In this document: piece by piece, positions 1-11,635 of the stretch
How the letters are laid out: every line of letters starts with the position of its first letter
How positions within the stretch are numbered: the first letter of the stretch is position 1
Source of the DNA: Ochotona curzoniae
Lineage: Eukaryota; Chordata; Mammalia; Lagomorpha; Ochotonidae
Reading direction: 5' to 3'
Length of the DNA: 64,000 nt
NCBI RefSeq assembly: GCF_017591425.1
Contig: NW_024466413.1
Coordinates: 1,426,001-1,490,000, forward strand
The notes under the pieces: model-generated
Told to the model about the DNA's origin: nothing
The model's database searches: none
What the model saw: the letters and a program-made list of their open reading frames with translations, nothing else
Program-made: the position numbers and the translations under genes

Positions 1-270
1 CCATATGGGCACCGGTTCTATCCCGGCAGCCCCGCTTCCCTTCCAGCTCCCCGCCTGTGGCCTGGGAGAACAGTCGAGGATGGTCCAAAGCTTTGGGACC
101 CTGCACCCGTGTGGGAGACCCGGAAGAGGCTCCTGGCTTTGGATCGGCATAGCATCGGCCTGTTGCACTCACTTAGGGAGTGAATCATCGGACGGAAGAT
201 CTTCCTCTCTGTCTCTCCTCTGTGTATATCCGCCTTTCCAATAAAAAAATAACAACAACAACAACAAAAA
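1..270 (+). mobile_element. CSINE, young, cut by window edge
   Basis: From 'ccatatgggcaccggttcta' it reads through the CSINE body (aacagtcgaggatggtccaa, gggaccctgcacccgtgtgg, ggacggaagatcttcctc) to cctttccaataaaaa and an (AAC)n tail. The tRNA-related head lies outside the window. It is close to the 38656 and 40898 copies, so it is a recent insertion. Confidence 0.88.
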
Positions 271-650
271 GAATGCCTATAAAAGGCCTGGCACTGTGTT
301 CTCAAAGGCACACAGCCTGCCCTGTGGACAAGAGGCATTGATGGTATGGCCTCTTAGCCACCAGGCACACTATTCTATATGCGGTAGGGCATTCATTGTT
401 GTAGCCTCTGCAACCAGGTTTCACACAAGTTAAAGAGAGTACAGAACTAATCACTTGATGAAGTGTTTTCTCAACAGGTGCACATGGTGAGCCTACAAGC
501 AGTGCAGATATTTTTATTTGCATACTCTGCATAAATTTCACAGGTGATTCTGGGAGTCTTATAAAAGACACAGAACAGTAAAGGGTAAAAAGGTAGCTGT
601 AGGTTCATCCAGAATGGGGGACCAAAAAAGGGAGGGAGCACAAGGAAGCT

Positions 651-691
651 TGCACAGTAGTGCCGTGTGCACAGTAGTGCCGTGTGCACAG
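651..691. repeat. 17-bp tandem repeat, 2.4 copies
   Basis: The unit tgcacagtagtgccgtg occurs at 651-667 and 668-684, followed by a partial copy (tgcacag). Confidence 0.9.
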
Positions 692-2104
692 CCTGACTCT
701 AGGCCTGGGCTGGAGGCATCCCACGCACCCGGCCATCGAAGAGAATTTGTATTTTCATCAAGGTGCCTGAACTTTGAGCCAGACAAGGAGCAGGTTATCT
801 CCAAAAGAACTTTCTGAGAAAAGTTGCTGTTGGAACTCATTCAAAAAGCTAAGCTGGGGGGTGACAGATGCAAGGTTGGGACCTGTTGAGGAGAGGCTGC
901 AGGCAGAGGAGGCTAAGGGCCCCTCGCGCAGCATGCGTGCTGCCCCCAGTGCATCCTTAGGAGTGTTTTGTGCTTTCCTTGATGAAAGGTGAGCATCTGT
1001 GCTCTGTCTAGTCAGCAAGCCTAGGACAGACAGTATTGATTCTCTAATCCCCATTTCAGTCGTGCTTTGACCAAAGTGCCTTGCCAGCTTTCCTGAACTC
1101 TTTGCTTACAGACATGGCCTAGGTCTGAGTTGTGTTTGAGCTACTGTTTTGCAGAGTGTATAAAAATTGGAACCCTGGAAATAAACTTTGTCAGTTGCCC
1201 ACGAAAGCTCCGTCCCCCCATTTCTTTTAAACTTGCAGTTGCATCTTTCGAGGTTTAACCAGGAGAAACATTTCCCAGAGTGACATACCTCAGTGCCTTA
1301 TGGTCCTACTCCCCTGGCAGGACTGGTTCTGATGAGGCTACTGGTCTGCCCCACTCAGACCTTTCTGTTAGAAGGGTGAATGATTCAGAGTCTTGGTAAG
1401 GAGGCCTGGGTGGAGTGGCATTCAGGAGGCTCTGAAGAGACAGATTATAGCAAACCTGGGAAAAGCAACGGAGGGAGGATTTGGAGAGGAGATCGCCCTT
1501 ACTAAGGGGCATTGAACAAAGCTAGGAAGGAAGGGCAAGAGCCAGCCGGCATGAATGCCCTTTAGGTCCTAAAAAAGACCATGTATTACCCATGCAAGCA
1601 GCTCCTTTGGGATGTAGCAAAGGGAGTGCTGGGATTTACAAAGGTCAGCCTAGCAGGGAACAGGGAGATGGAGTGGGAGCCCAAGGGCAAGGAGGGTACT
1701 GCTGTCTTCCTGAATGGGCACAACAGGGCCTGGAAGGGCACGCTGCAGGAAGCCAGCTGCAGCCTGCAGACCTGGCCACCAGATAAGATTGGAAGGAAGA
1801 ACTCTGTGCAAAGGGAAGTTAAGGTGAGTTGATTTTAAAGTTTTGCCGTGAAATAAGCTTGACGAGGGGACAAGCACTGTGGTATGGCAAGATAAACTGC
1901 TGCCTGTGTTACCAAGCTCTGTGGTTATTGGTGCCCTGATTTGAGTCCTTGCTGCTCTATCTATGCTCCAAAGAATTTTAGCAAAACAAAGAAAGGGCTT
2001 GCAGATGTCTTTGATGGTCCAGAGGCCACCGGGGAAGCTCTCTGTGTGGGGACTGGCGGACTTCAGCCCATTAGGACACTTCCAACGGCCTTCTTGCCAG
2101 GGAT

Positions 2105-2290
2105 GGGGTGTGCTGTGTGTCAGACACTGTACTGAGTGCTTTGTCGTTTCTTATGGAGTCACTGCATGTCTTTACGGGGGATTTTATGATTCTGTTTTTA
2201 TAGTAAGAAAACAGAGGTTTAGAGAAAAGATAATGTTTGTTCCAAATCACCTCCTTGGGAAGAAGTAGAGCTGGGTTGGCTTCCACACTG
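2105..2290 (-). mobile_element. MIR relic
   Basis: The pattern cagacactgtactgagtgct, then tttatagtaagaaaacagag gtttagagaa and agaagtagagctgggttggc, follows the reverse MIR consensus (size-ordered landmarks, not exact sequence). Confidence 0.6.
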
Positions 2291-4282
2291 GGTGTGTGAC
2301 AAGGTCAAGACCCCATGCCGGAGCTGGTGGAGCCCTGGTTTCTTATGTGGCCTGCCACTATGGTCTGTTGCAAGTCAAGACAGTAAGCGTGACTCCCCTG
2401 GCTTGAGAGTCGTCAGCACTCCGTGTGTGCATTTTCTTACTAGTTCATCCAGGAGCAATGCCACGGGGCAAGCAATTTATTTCACGCCAGTTTTTTAGAA
2501 GAGAGAACAATGGAGAGCTTGGTCTCACAGATGCTCGGTGACAGCGCCAACATTTGTGTCCATGGTCTCTGATTCTTAGCTGGCTGTCTGCAGTGGAGCT
2601 CAAGAGAGAAGAAGAAAGGAGAACACCAGAGAGCCAGCCAAAACCAACCAATGTGTGACTTGTGTGGGTAAAAGGACCACAGATGGAACCCTGGCGACAG
2701 AGTAATGGATAGCAATTGATGGGATCCAGGGTCTAGGGCTCACCGACCAGCCCAGCTTAGAGTTTGCTCTGCCTTTCTGCCTTCATTTGAAACCGTGATA
2801 CAATATTTCTGAATTCAGAGTCATATCCACATTAAATAAGATCGTGTTTGTGCAGTACTGTCCCTGTCACATAGTAACTCTAGTTATTGTTTTTTTTTTT
2901 CTTAATATACAAGGCTTCCTAGTGCTACTGAAGTGACTTTTGAGAGGGGAGGTTGTTTGTGCGTGGTAAGGCAGGATAAAGGGAAGTCACGCATGTGTCA
3001 TGCATGTATACCTGTATATGTGTGCAAAGATTGGCAACAGCCAGCCATGGAATGAATGGTTAGAAAAGACCATGCTTTTCATTGTGGAGTCTTGTGAAGG
3101 GAAGATATATGCAGAGACCGGACTGCCCCATGGATCCACACCTCGTGCAGGCTGGCGGTGGTTCTCTTGGCTCGCACCCGGACCTCCTTCCCAGACGCTG
3201 CGTGCTCTTGGGGATGACCTCCTTGGCCAGTCTCACTTCCCAGCCTCTGGGGACAACATGCTGCATTGCTTTCCGTGTGTGTATGTGTGAAGTGAGCTTT
3301 GTGATTATGCAAAACAAAGCTAGAAGAGGATTATTTATAGCCGGTGGACTCAGCCAAATGTTAACTTCTAAACACATTTTTGCAACAAGTTTTAAACCGC
3401 AAGGACCTAAAGATAAATCTCGTCCATATGTCTCTGCCTAAATTATGCAGAAGCAGAGAGATGTTTCCAGGGAGCCCTTTGTTGGGGAGATTTCCGTCCC
3501 TGAAGGAGCTCATCCTGGGGAAGAAATGAAAACGAGGAAAAAGAGGGGACAGAGGAAGAGCTTGACTGTCTCCCAGAGATGCATTGATTATAACCGTGCT
3601 GCCGGGGTCTCTCTCTGGAGCTGGGGGTGCAGGGAAGGAAAGGCATGTTTTTCCTGAAGGCAATGCAGATTGTGCGGCCAGCAGGCCAGAAGACAGCCAG
3701 GGGCATCACTGCTGGTCTGACGGGTAATGCTGCTGAATGTGGTGAGCCGTGGTACATGCGAGAGTAACTGCCAGATAAAAACCATAGCTAACAAATACCA
3801 TCCCTGCATTCTCAGATCCATATTTTTTAATAGAAGCTTGAAACTTATAATACAACTGTGAACTTGCCTGAATTCTAAATGGTGCTATTGTTCAAAGCAT
3901 TTTAAAGATACTATGGGGACTAAACGAAACACATCTGCAGAAAACGCTCAGCTCATGGGCTCCCAGGTTATAATCATGAAGCAAGCACCTGTAGCAGGAG
4001 CTGTAAAAAGGCTGCAATGCAGGAGAAGAGCAGAACTGTGTCCATCCTGGCAATGGGGTACTGTGTCAGGGCCAAGTCCTGTCACAAGTGCAGGACTGAT
4101 GCTGGGTGGCCCAGCTGTGGGAGGTCGTGGTGAGACCTGCCATGTAGCAAATCACTCCCTCTGAGACTACGATGAGACAGGGGAAGAACCTGTCTTTAGG
4201 TTCATGTGAGAGAGTTTGAGATTGTTTTTTAGTGTTAAGGTTGAGTATAACCATGCATAGAACATGAAATACTAGTGGTTCT

Positions 4283-4440
4283 TTTTTTAATATATTTTTA
4301 TTTTGAATGCTGAATTATGTGGTACAGTTTTGTATAGGCAGGGATTTCCCCGCCTCCAAACTCACACCGCCCGTCAGATTTTCCCGATGTTACTAGAATA
4401 ATGTAGACCTTCATAAGCAGTCATCATCCTGTTAGTCTCT
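4283..4440 (-). mobile_element. L1 3'-tail-like repeat, family member 1
   Basis: It opens with a T-run and aatatatttttatttt, then tacagttttgtataggcagg gatttcccc. The same order (T-run, gttttgtaggca, agttcccc) occurs at 8068. I read both as reverse-oriented L1 3' ends of a lagomorph family. This is recollection, not a database match. Confidence 0.45.
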
Positions 4441-4954
4441 TAGTGGGTCTCAGAACAGAGTCGAGGACCACTGGCTTTGGAAGCTGAGCCAGCACGGTGT
4501 CTTGGTTTCCTGATTGTCCAATTGCACCTGCAAATGCACCTGCCATGGGGCTGGTGTTAACTCTGTCTGTACCAGCAGCCAGGCAGGGTTCTGCTGCAAG
4601 GTCCCTAGTCTGTACTTCTCAGAGCAAGGACTTGAGAACACTGCGTTCTTGCTCCAGTTTTTATTCCAGATCAAGTCTGTTTAGGAAATGAGGATGTCAG
4701 AAGTATTTCAAAAAAAGAAGCTTAAACATTTTCTGCAATGTAGTGCTTCCCAAACTGGCTGCATGGTTTCCTTCCGTTTTCCATATAGTGTTCTCATATA
4801 GGCATTTCATCTGGAGTTCCATGGAACCCACATGGAAATTTGACTGAAGTATAAAGGATATTACTTGTCCATTCTATGTGAAGTAGACCAGAGGAACATT
4901 TCAGTTGGACAAGCATTGACTCACAACATGCCTTGGATTTTGTCTCTCTTGCAG

Positions 4955-5025
4955 GTAGAGGATGCGCTCAGTGAAGTCGACTTCCAGCTCAAGGTGGACT
5001 TGCACTTCACAGACAGTGAGCAGCA
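4955..5025 (+). CDS. FAM135B: FAM135B internal coding exon (first in window)
   Basis: This exon encodes VEDALSEVDFQLKVDLHF and then TDSEQ plus two bases of a split Gln codon. I recognise it as the FAM135B segment starting near residue 100. The paralogue FAM135A has a clearly different version here. The acceptor is a good pyrimidine tract ending in gcag at 4951-4954. The donor is CA|gtgcgt at 5026, an atypical site because the last exon base is A rather than G. The exon starts in phase 0 and ends with two bases over, which join the first base of the next exon to make Gln. FAM135B is a poorly characterised protein with a carboxy-terminal alpha/beta-hydrolase-like (DUF676) domain, not present here; its biochemical activity is not established. 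The first residue is Val where I recall Met in human. A minisatellite starts about 50 bp downstream of the donor. Confidence 0.92.
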
Positions 5026-5073
5026 GTGCGTGTCCTGGAGGCCCTGGACTGTGGTAGCAGGAGGTCCCACCAT

Positions 5074-6176
5074 CCTCCCCACGCCTCGGGTGTCCTGGCC
5101 TCGCCACTGCTGGGGTGTCCTGGCCTCCCCACTGCTGGGGTGTCCTCCTGGCTCCCACTGCTGGGGTGTCCTCCTGGCCTCCCCACTGCTGAGGTGTCCT
5201 GGCCTTCCCACTGCTGGGGTGTCCTCCTGGCCTCGCCACTGCTGGGGTGTCCTGGCCTTCCCACTGCTGCGGTCTCCTCCTGGCCTCGCCACTGCTGGGG
5301 TGTCCTGGCCTTCCCACTGCTGGGGTGTCCTCCTGGCCTCACCACTGCTGGGGTGTCCTGGCCTTCCCATTGCTGGGGTGTCATCCTGGCCTCCCCATTC
5401 CTGGGGTGTCCTCCTGGCCTCGCCACTGCTGGGTGTCCTCCTGGCCTCCCCACTCCTGGGGTGTCCTGGTCTTCCCACTGCTGGGGTGTCCTCCTGGTCT
5501 CACCATTGCTGGGGTGTCCTCCTGGCCTCTCCATTCCTGGGGTGTCCTCCTGGCCTCCCCACTCCTGGGTTGTCCTCCTGGCCTCGCCACTCCTGGGGTG
5601 TCCTGGCCTCCCCACTGCTGGGGTGTCATTCTGGCCTCCCCATTCCTGGGGTGTCCTCCTGGCCTCCCCACTCCTGGAGTGTCCTGGTCTTCCCACTGCT
5701 GGGGTGTCCTCCTGGTCTCACCATTGCTGGGGTGTCCTCCTGGCCTCGCCATTCCTGGAGTGTCCTCCTGGCCTCGCCACTGCTGGGTGTCCTCCTGGCC
5801 TCGCCACTGCTGGGGTGTCCTGGCCTTCCCACTGCTGGGGTGTCCTCCTGGCCTCGCCACTGCTGAGGTGTCACCTGGCCTCCCCACTGCTGGGGTGTCA
5901 CCTGGCCTTCCCACTGCTAGGGTGTCCTCCTGGTCTCGCCACTGCTGGGGTGTCCTCCTGGCCACTGCTGGTGTGTCCTCTTGGCCTTACCATTCCTGCG
6001 GTATCCTCCTGGCCTTCCCACTGCTGGGGTGTCCTGGCCTTCCCACTGCTGGGGTGTCCTCCTGGCCTCGCCACTGCTGGGGTGTCACCTGGCCTCCCTA
6101 CTCCTGGGTTGTCCTCCTGGCCTCGCCACTGCTGGGGTGTCACCTGGCCTCCCTACTCCTGGGTTGTCCTCCTGGC
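5074..6176. repeat. Minisatellite, 25/28-bp units, about 40 copies
   Basis: The unit is tgtcctggcctccccactgc tgggg (25 bp) or the same with an extra CCT after tgtcct (28 bp). Variants are g/c at cctcgcc versus cctcccc, cactgctg versus cattcctg, and shortened units such as gtcacctgg. The order of variant units is repeated in blocks (compare about 5400-5560 and 5640-5800, and the last two near-identical units at 6070-6110 and 6130-6170), showing recent block duplication. The array starts about 50 bp after the donor of the first FAM135B exon. The unit has no stop codon in most frames on either strand, which produces long but meaningless open frames. Confidence 0.95.
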
Positions 6177-8067
6177 CACAGCCTCAGGAATGCCTCTCAG
6201 AAATGTCTTTCCATAGTTACAGCTCAGTGGGACATGGATCATGTAGGCAGGTAGCTTCTCCAAGTCCCTGTATGTTTCCATAGTAAAATATCAGAGACTA
6301 GAGCAGCAGGTCTTACAAACTGAGTGGCTGCACACTGAAAGTCCGGGTACTGCTGTACACATCTGGTGAAGGCTATCTGCCACATGCCCTCATGGTGGGT
6401 GGAGGGGCAGCAAAGCCAGTGTCAAACTCATTCTGTCAAAACCTTGCTCCTGAGATAACAGCATAGAACCCTCATGGCCTTGTGCTCTCTTGAACATTCT
6501 ACCTGTCAACACGTTGGGGATTTGAGTTTCTGACACAGGAATATTGGCACATTCAAGATCCAAGCCATAGTGCATCTCAATTATGTGTCACAGGCTTGAT
6601 CCACTGGCGTGCTCTCATGTCTGACTCCTCCACAGATTTCCAAAGTGGTGTTCACTGAGGGTTTTCCACGTGTGACTCTACAAGAAAACATACTTCAAAG
6701 CCCCCTTTTGAATCAAAAGATTCTTGTGGAATTCTGCACTTTGTGCTAAATATCTGACACCAACTTTCAACTCTCTGAAAAGAAAATCCATTTAGGCACA
6801 ACCCTGTGATTAAATAAGCAAGAAGTTAATCCTGTACAAAATGGCTGCCTTTAGGTTCATTCTGTGGCCTCTTCATTCCCCGTGGAAAAGCCAATCAGCT
6901 TTTCAGATCTCTTTCAGGTGATCAATGAATCCTTTTTCTTAAGGGATTAAGAAGCCCCGTGAAATATAATTTCAAAACTATGTAAACTCTAGATAAATTT
7001 ATAACTTTTTCCATTGCTTCCCTTTCCCACCCTACTCACAGATGCAAGCTTTCTCAGGCTAGGAACCCCCCAGTGCAGACACCACACATCGGAAGGATCT
7101 GGTATTTCTCCATTTACCTTGTTCTCACTGTGGCCTAAGATGAGGGAGAAATGGAAGAAGGGGCAAGTTCTGTTTGATTGGTTCTTTTGTAAGCAGGGTC
7201 TTCATTTGTTACAGAGGATCACGAAAATGAATGAGTGAAGAAAATCAAATCATTGGTTTGATTTTTGCACCACTATTGACTTGTCTTGTGATTCCCTTTT
7301 CTGGGAACCTTTCACAGTTATCTTGTAGATGCTGAGGAACTATCCTTGGAGTGACCTTGGCAAAGAACCCTGGGGAGCCCTCCTCCTGCCCCACCTGGCC
7401 CCATCCTATGTTGATGCCTCTGACACATGATGGTTATGTCACTGGTGACAGTCCTTGGAGGAGGCTTTGGGGAACCTGATACTTTCCTAAGGAACCCAGT
7501 CACAGGCAATCAGGCGGATGCCACCTGCCCAAAGCTGCTCTCTCTCCCTTGGGCCATTCTTGTCACCCACAGCTTCTGTCCAGAGGGCCTTGGCACAGTT
7601 GTAGAGGGTGCAGGGAAAGCTATCTGTAGATGCTTGTGCTTTGGCTGGGGAGGGGCAAGGAAGCCCCTCTCTGCTCTGTTCTGTGACCAGCCTCTTGGCA
7701 CACTTGGGCCACTCTGAATTCAAATGATCCTTATGACTGGTCTGTGCAACCTCTTCAGCAAGCACTCTCTCCTTTCATTTGGAGAATTGGGGCAGGAAGC
7801 TGCCTTGCTGATGTCAGGGAGCAGATCCTCCCATCTGGTCGTGGGAAGTGCTCCTTCACTGCCCCATTCCTGAATCTGTCTAATGGTTGTAGGGAGTTGC
7901 AATGTCAGGAAGTTGTACTGGAGGGTGCCTGTACCAAGGCTGGGCTTCTGCGAGGTGTTAGAGATCCGTTGTCAGTGGACACCTGCTCATGCCACACTGC
8001 CTGCCTGCCTTTGGATGGTGCCTCTGCCACTGTCAGGGCTCAGCCTCTGGGGTTCCTCGCCTTGTCT

Positions 8068-8320
8068 TGTTTCTTTTTTTATTGTCATTATTTTCCATGA
8101 TAGAGTTTTGTAGGCATAAGGAGTTCCCCCTCCCCTTTATCCACATTCCCTCACCCCATTTTCTCCTATAATATTACGGTAGTATAATTCACAGTAGTAG
8201 CAGAAGTCACAAGTCCAATATTCTGTTATTTACATGTGTCATGGCATTGTAGGTGTAAGCAATGGTAGAAAATCTAGTATCAAATAGTCAAGGTATGTTT
8301 AACAGTTTGACTGGGAGGCC
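8068..8320 (-). mobile_element. L1 3'-tail-like repeat, family member 2
   Basis: A T-run, attgtcattattttccatga, agagttttgtaggcataagg and agttccccctcccc match the layout of 4283-4440. Sequence after about 8180 (cacagtagtagcagaagtca) may extend the same element. Confidence 0.45.
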
Positions 8321-9851
8321 TTGTTTTTTTTTTAAAATGGGAGTAGAGATGCATATTTTCTGGCATGCTAGTCTCCATTATACAGTTTATCTATGAGGGG
8401 GAAATATATATATACATACCTGTTTATCTGCCTATCTATTTATTTTGTATTTTGCACAAAATCTCATCCTTGCCTTTACCAGAGCCCTGGCACCTCTGTG
8501 CAACCACTCCTCTCCGCACATCTGCTTCCTGCTTGGTGGGATCCTGTGCCTTCTACGGGATCATTGTAGTACCGCCACAATGAACTCAGGCTGAGTCAGA
8601 GCTGACATCCCCAAGTCCATCGCTCTCAGAAGCCACTCCTCCCTTCAACACCCCTCCCCACCCCTCATTCCGTTTTTCTTCAGAGAAAGTTATCCATGCC
8701 TCATTTCTACAGGGCCACAGAGTTAAAACTTAGCCAGTTACCCAAACGCCTTTAGTGGAAAGCCCTAGCCAGCACAGGAAGTGACACCCTTCCAGCGCAT
8801 AGATGGTGGGCACAGACAGAGTGCGTGGACTCCAGCGCCGATGGCCCTGAAATCACAGCTCTGAAACAGCAGAGCTGCTCTGATCTGCAACTCAACTCAG
8901 TGGCCTCATTTACAGAGCTGACATCTATGTGAAAAAGCAGACCTGTTCCCTCTTTTACAAAGGTGATGCGAGACCACAGGGCAGACCCTCCCACATGGCC
9001 TGCAGAAGAAGTTTCTTCCTCCAGTTCGCAGCTTCCTAGGTGCAAGTGGGGCCAGGCTTTAATGTGCTGCTTCCTTCCTGTAATACAAAGCACTTAATAA
9101 TAATCAGAGCACGGGGGTTTCATAAAGTATAAGATTAGCTTAGATGAGCAGGAAGCCAGAGGCTGGGGAAGATTGGAAGACATATTTTTTCATTTTCATA
9201 AATTAGGTTTAAGGATGATAAGGCATCTGCAAATCCTGGGGGCAGAAGTTGCGCTTTGCAGTGAGACTGAGTTGACTGGCTTCTCTAATGCTGCGCAGAC
9301 CGTGGGGCAGCCAGTGGCAGGGCTGGCTTACCGAGCATTTTGTGCAGCAGTTCTCAAAGCAGGTGGATGCTTCTGAACCTCGGACATTTGGTGGTTTCCT
9401 GAGTCATTCAGGGAGAGCCATTTGGTGGTATCCAGATATGCTGCACAGAATAGCCCTTGCTCCCTACAAAGCGCGTTTGATGTGGTCCCCAAAGTCAGTG
9501 ATCAGAGCTTAAGCAGCTCTGCTCGTGGCCAGGGGCCCCTTAGAGTGTGCTGCCCTGCCAAGACTTCTCAGCACCTGCTTGTTCAGGGTCAGGGAGCTCA
9601 CGCTTCCTCATCCTATTCCAGTTTGCTCCTGAACAGCTCTTCCAACCAGAACATTCTTCTTTACTTGGAGGAGCAGTGTATCCTTGTGTAAATTCCGTCA
9701 GCTGGCTTCAGTTGTATGCCTTCCTACCACCCAGAAAAGCTCTCAGTCTGAGTGACAGTTTTGATAAGTCTCTTAAGTGATGGCTTTATCTTTAGATCCA
9801 ATACTGGGCTTTCATGCTGTCCTCTTTGCCCCTCTTTCACCGCCCTTCACT

Positions 9852-9853
<2 letters not shown>

Positions 9854-9886
<33 letters not shown>
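9854..9886. repeat. (GT)n microsatellite
   Basis: This is an uninterrupted run of about 16 GT dinucleotides. Confidence 0.95.
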
Positions 9887-9887
<1 letters not shown>

Positions 9888-11224
9888 ACATGCATGCACA
9901 TTTTGCTTGTTTTACTTCCTTTATAGGAACATGGGTATTCTTCTTTTCATGCTACAAAGTTTATCTCTGTCTTTTCTAAATTGGGACCCATCCCTAGGAC
10001 CTCAGTAATTGTCTCCATCCATACCAGAGCTAAGAGGCATCACTTCCTCCTCTCCTGCACCTTCATTCTTACTTCCTTCTTATTTATGTGGCTTAAATTC
10101 TGAATAACACTTTGGATGATTTGCTATCCTGAAATGTCATTAATCTCCTGTTGTCTAAGCCCGAAGGATACTGCTGTGATTCATAGGAACTGGTGTCTGA
10201 ATGGGTTCCAGGCAACAGTGAGCAATAACTCAGAACCACCTGGAAACAGAAAAATCTGGTCTGTGTTTGGTTTTGCCTTAGGGCTTGGAATTTGTTAATT
10301 AACTTGTATTGCCTTTATTTCTATAAGTGGACAATACTGGGAAACACTTGCTCTGCTTGCCATGCAGGGGACAGGCATCATGCCCAATTCGTAGTAAGGC
10401 CTCAACAAATAACAGGAGTACCGATGTTATCAACTTCCTGAAAGTTACTGGGAAGAGTCTTCTTCCCCCAGTCCACCTCTCATTTCCCATTGAGTAGGAG
10501 GCTGGTACCTGCAGACTGTGCGTGGAGTCATGCTGGAGTCCAGTGACTTAATTGGCTCTTTTAATTAGCAACCAGTAACCTGGATGCCAAGGAAGCAGGA
10601 CCCATTGGGTTGGGTCTTTACAGGCTGCTCCTCACCCTCCTCTCTGTGTCTTTCTCCATGGAGGCAAGAAACACATGCCTCTAGAGTAATCATGGAAGAC
10701 GCTGCAGCCAGGTTTCTCACGCTCTGGTTCAGCCAAGCTGGCAGAGCCCAGGTGATTGGTTTCCAGAGCTTGAGATGAATGCTGGGGTCTCCTGGGTCAT
10801 GTCTGTTGTGTAACCAGGGCCATGGGTGGGCTGCCAGGTGTTTTATTTCTTAAGGATCAGACAGGTGCCAGGTAAAGAGGGATGACATTTTGCTAGGGGA
10901 TTTTGAGGCGAGTGGCCAGAGATGACTGAACAGCTGCACTTGGGAGCCGCCCATGTGGTCAGTGGCTCATTTTAAGCTTCAGACCCTTGATGACCTCCTG
11001 TGGAATGCATTGGGAATAGAAAGCATGAGCCAAAATCCTTGTCCTTACTTGGTAGATATCGAATAGAAAGCACAGGCTTTCAAGGACATGCAGCACTGTG
11101 GAAGCCATGTGAGGAACCTATAGAAGAATTAAGAGAAAAGGGACCAGGGGACCAGGGCTCTGCTGTGTCGCTAGGAGCCTTGGAAGAAGTCTTGGCAACT
11201 GATTCACCTTCACAATGCTGGTCT

Positions 11225-11635
<411 letters not shown>

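Larger units (their letters stand above)
1..4954 (+). other. FAM135B: FAM135B intron, 3' part only
   Basis: This is the end of the intron preceding the first visible exon; its 5' end is outside the window. It holds a CSINE at the left edge, a small 17-bp tandem repeat at 651-691, a MIR-like relic near 2105-2290 and an L1-tail-like repeat near 4283-4440. I see no supportable gene in 270-2100 or 2300-4280. Confidence 0.8.

Noticed and set aside
5074..6176. CRISPR-like regular repeat
   Set aside because: There are no unique spacers; it is a head-to-tail minisatellite in a mammalian intron.
4865..6254. Several long open frames of 180-396 residues on both strands, with repeated SWP/LLGCPPGL or GRPGHPSSG patterns
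   Set aside because: They are by-products of a minisatellite unit without stop codons, open in several frames on both strands at once. Only 4955-5025 is a real exon.
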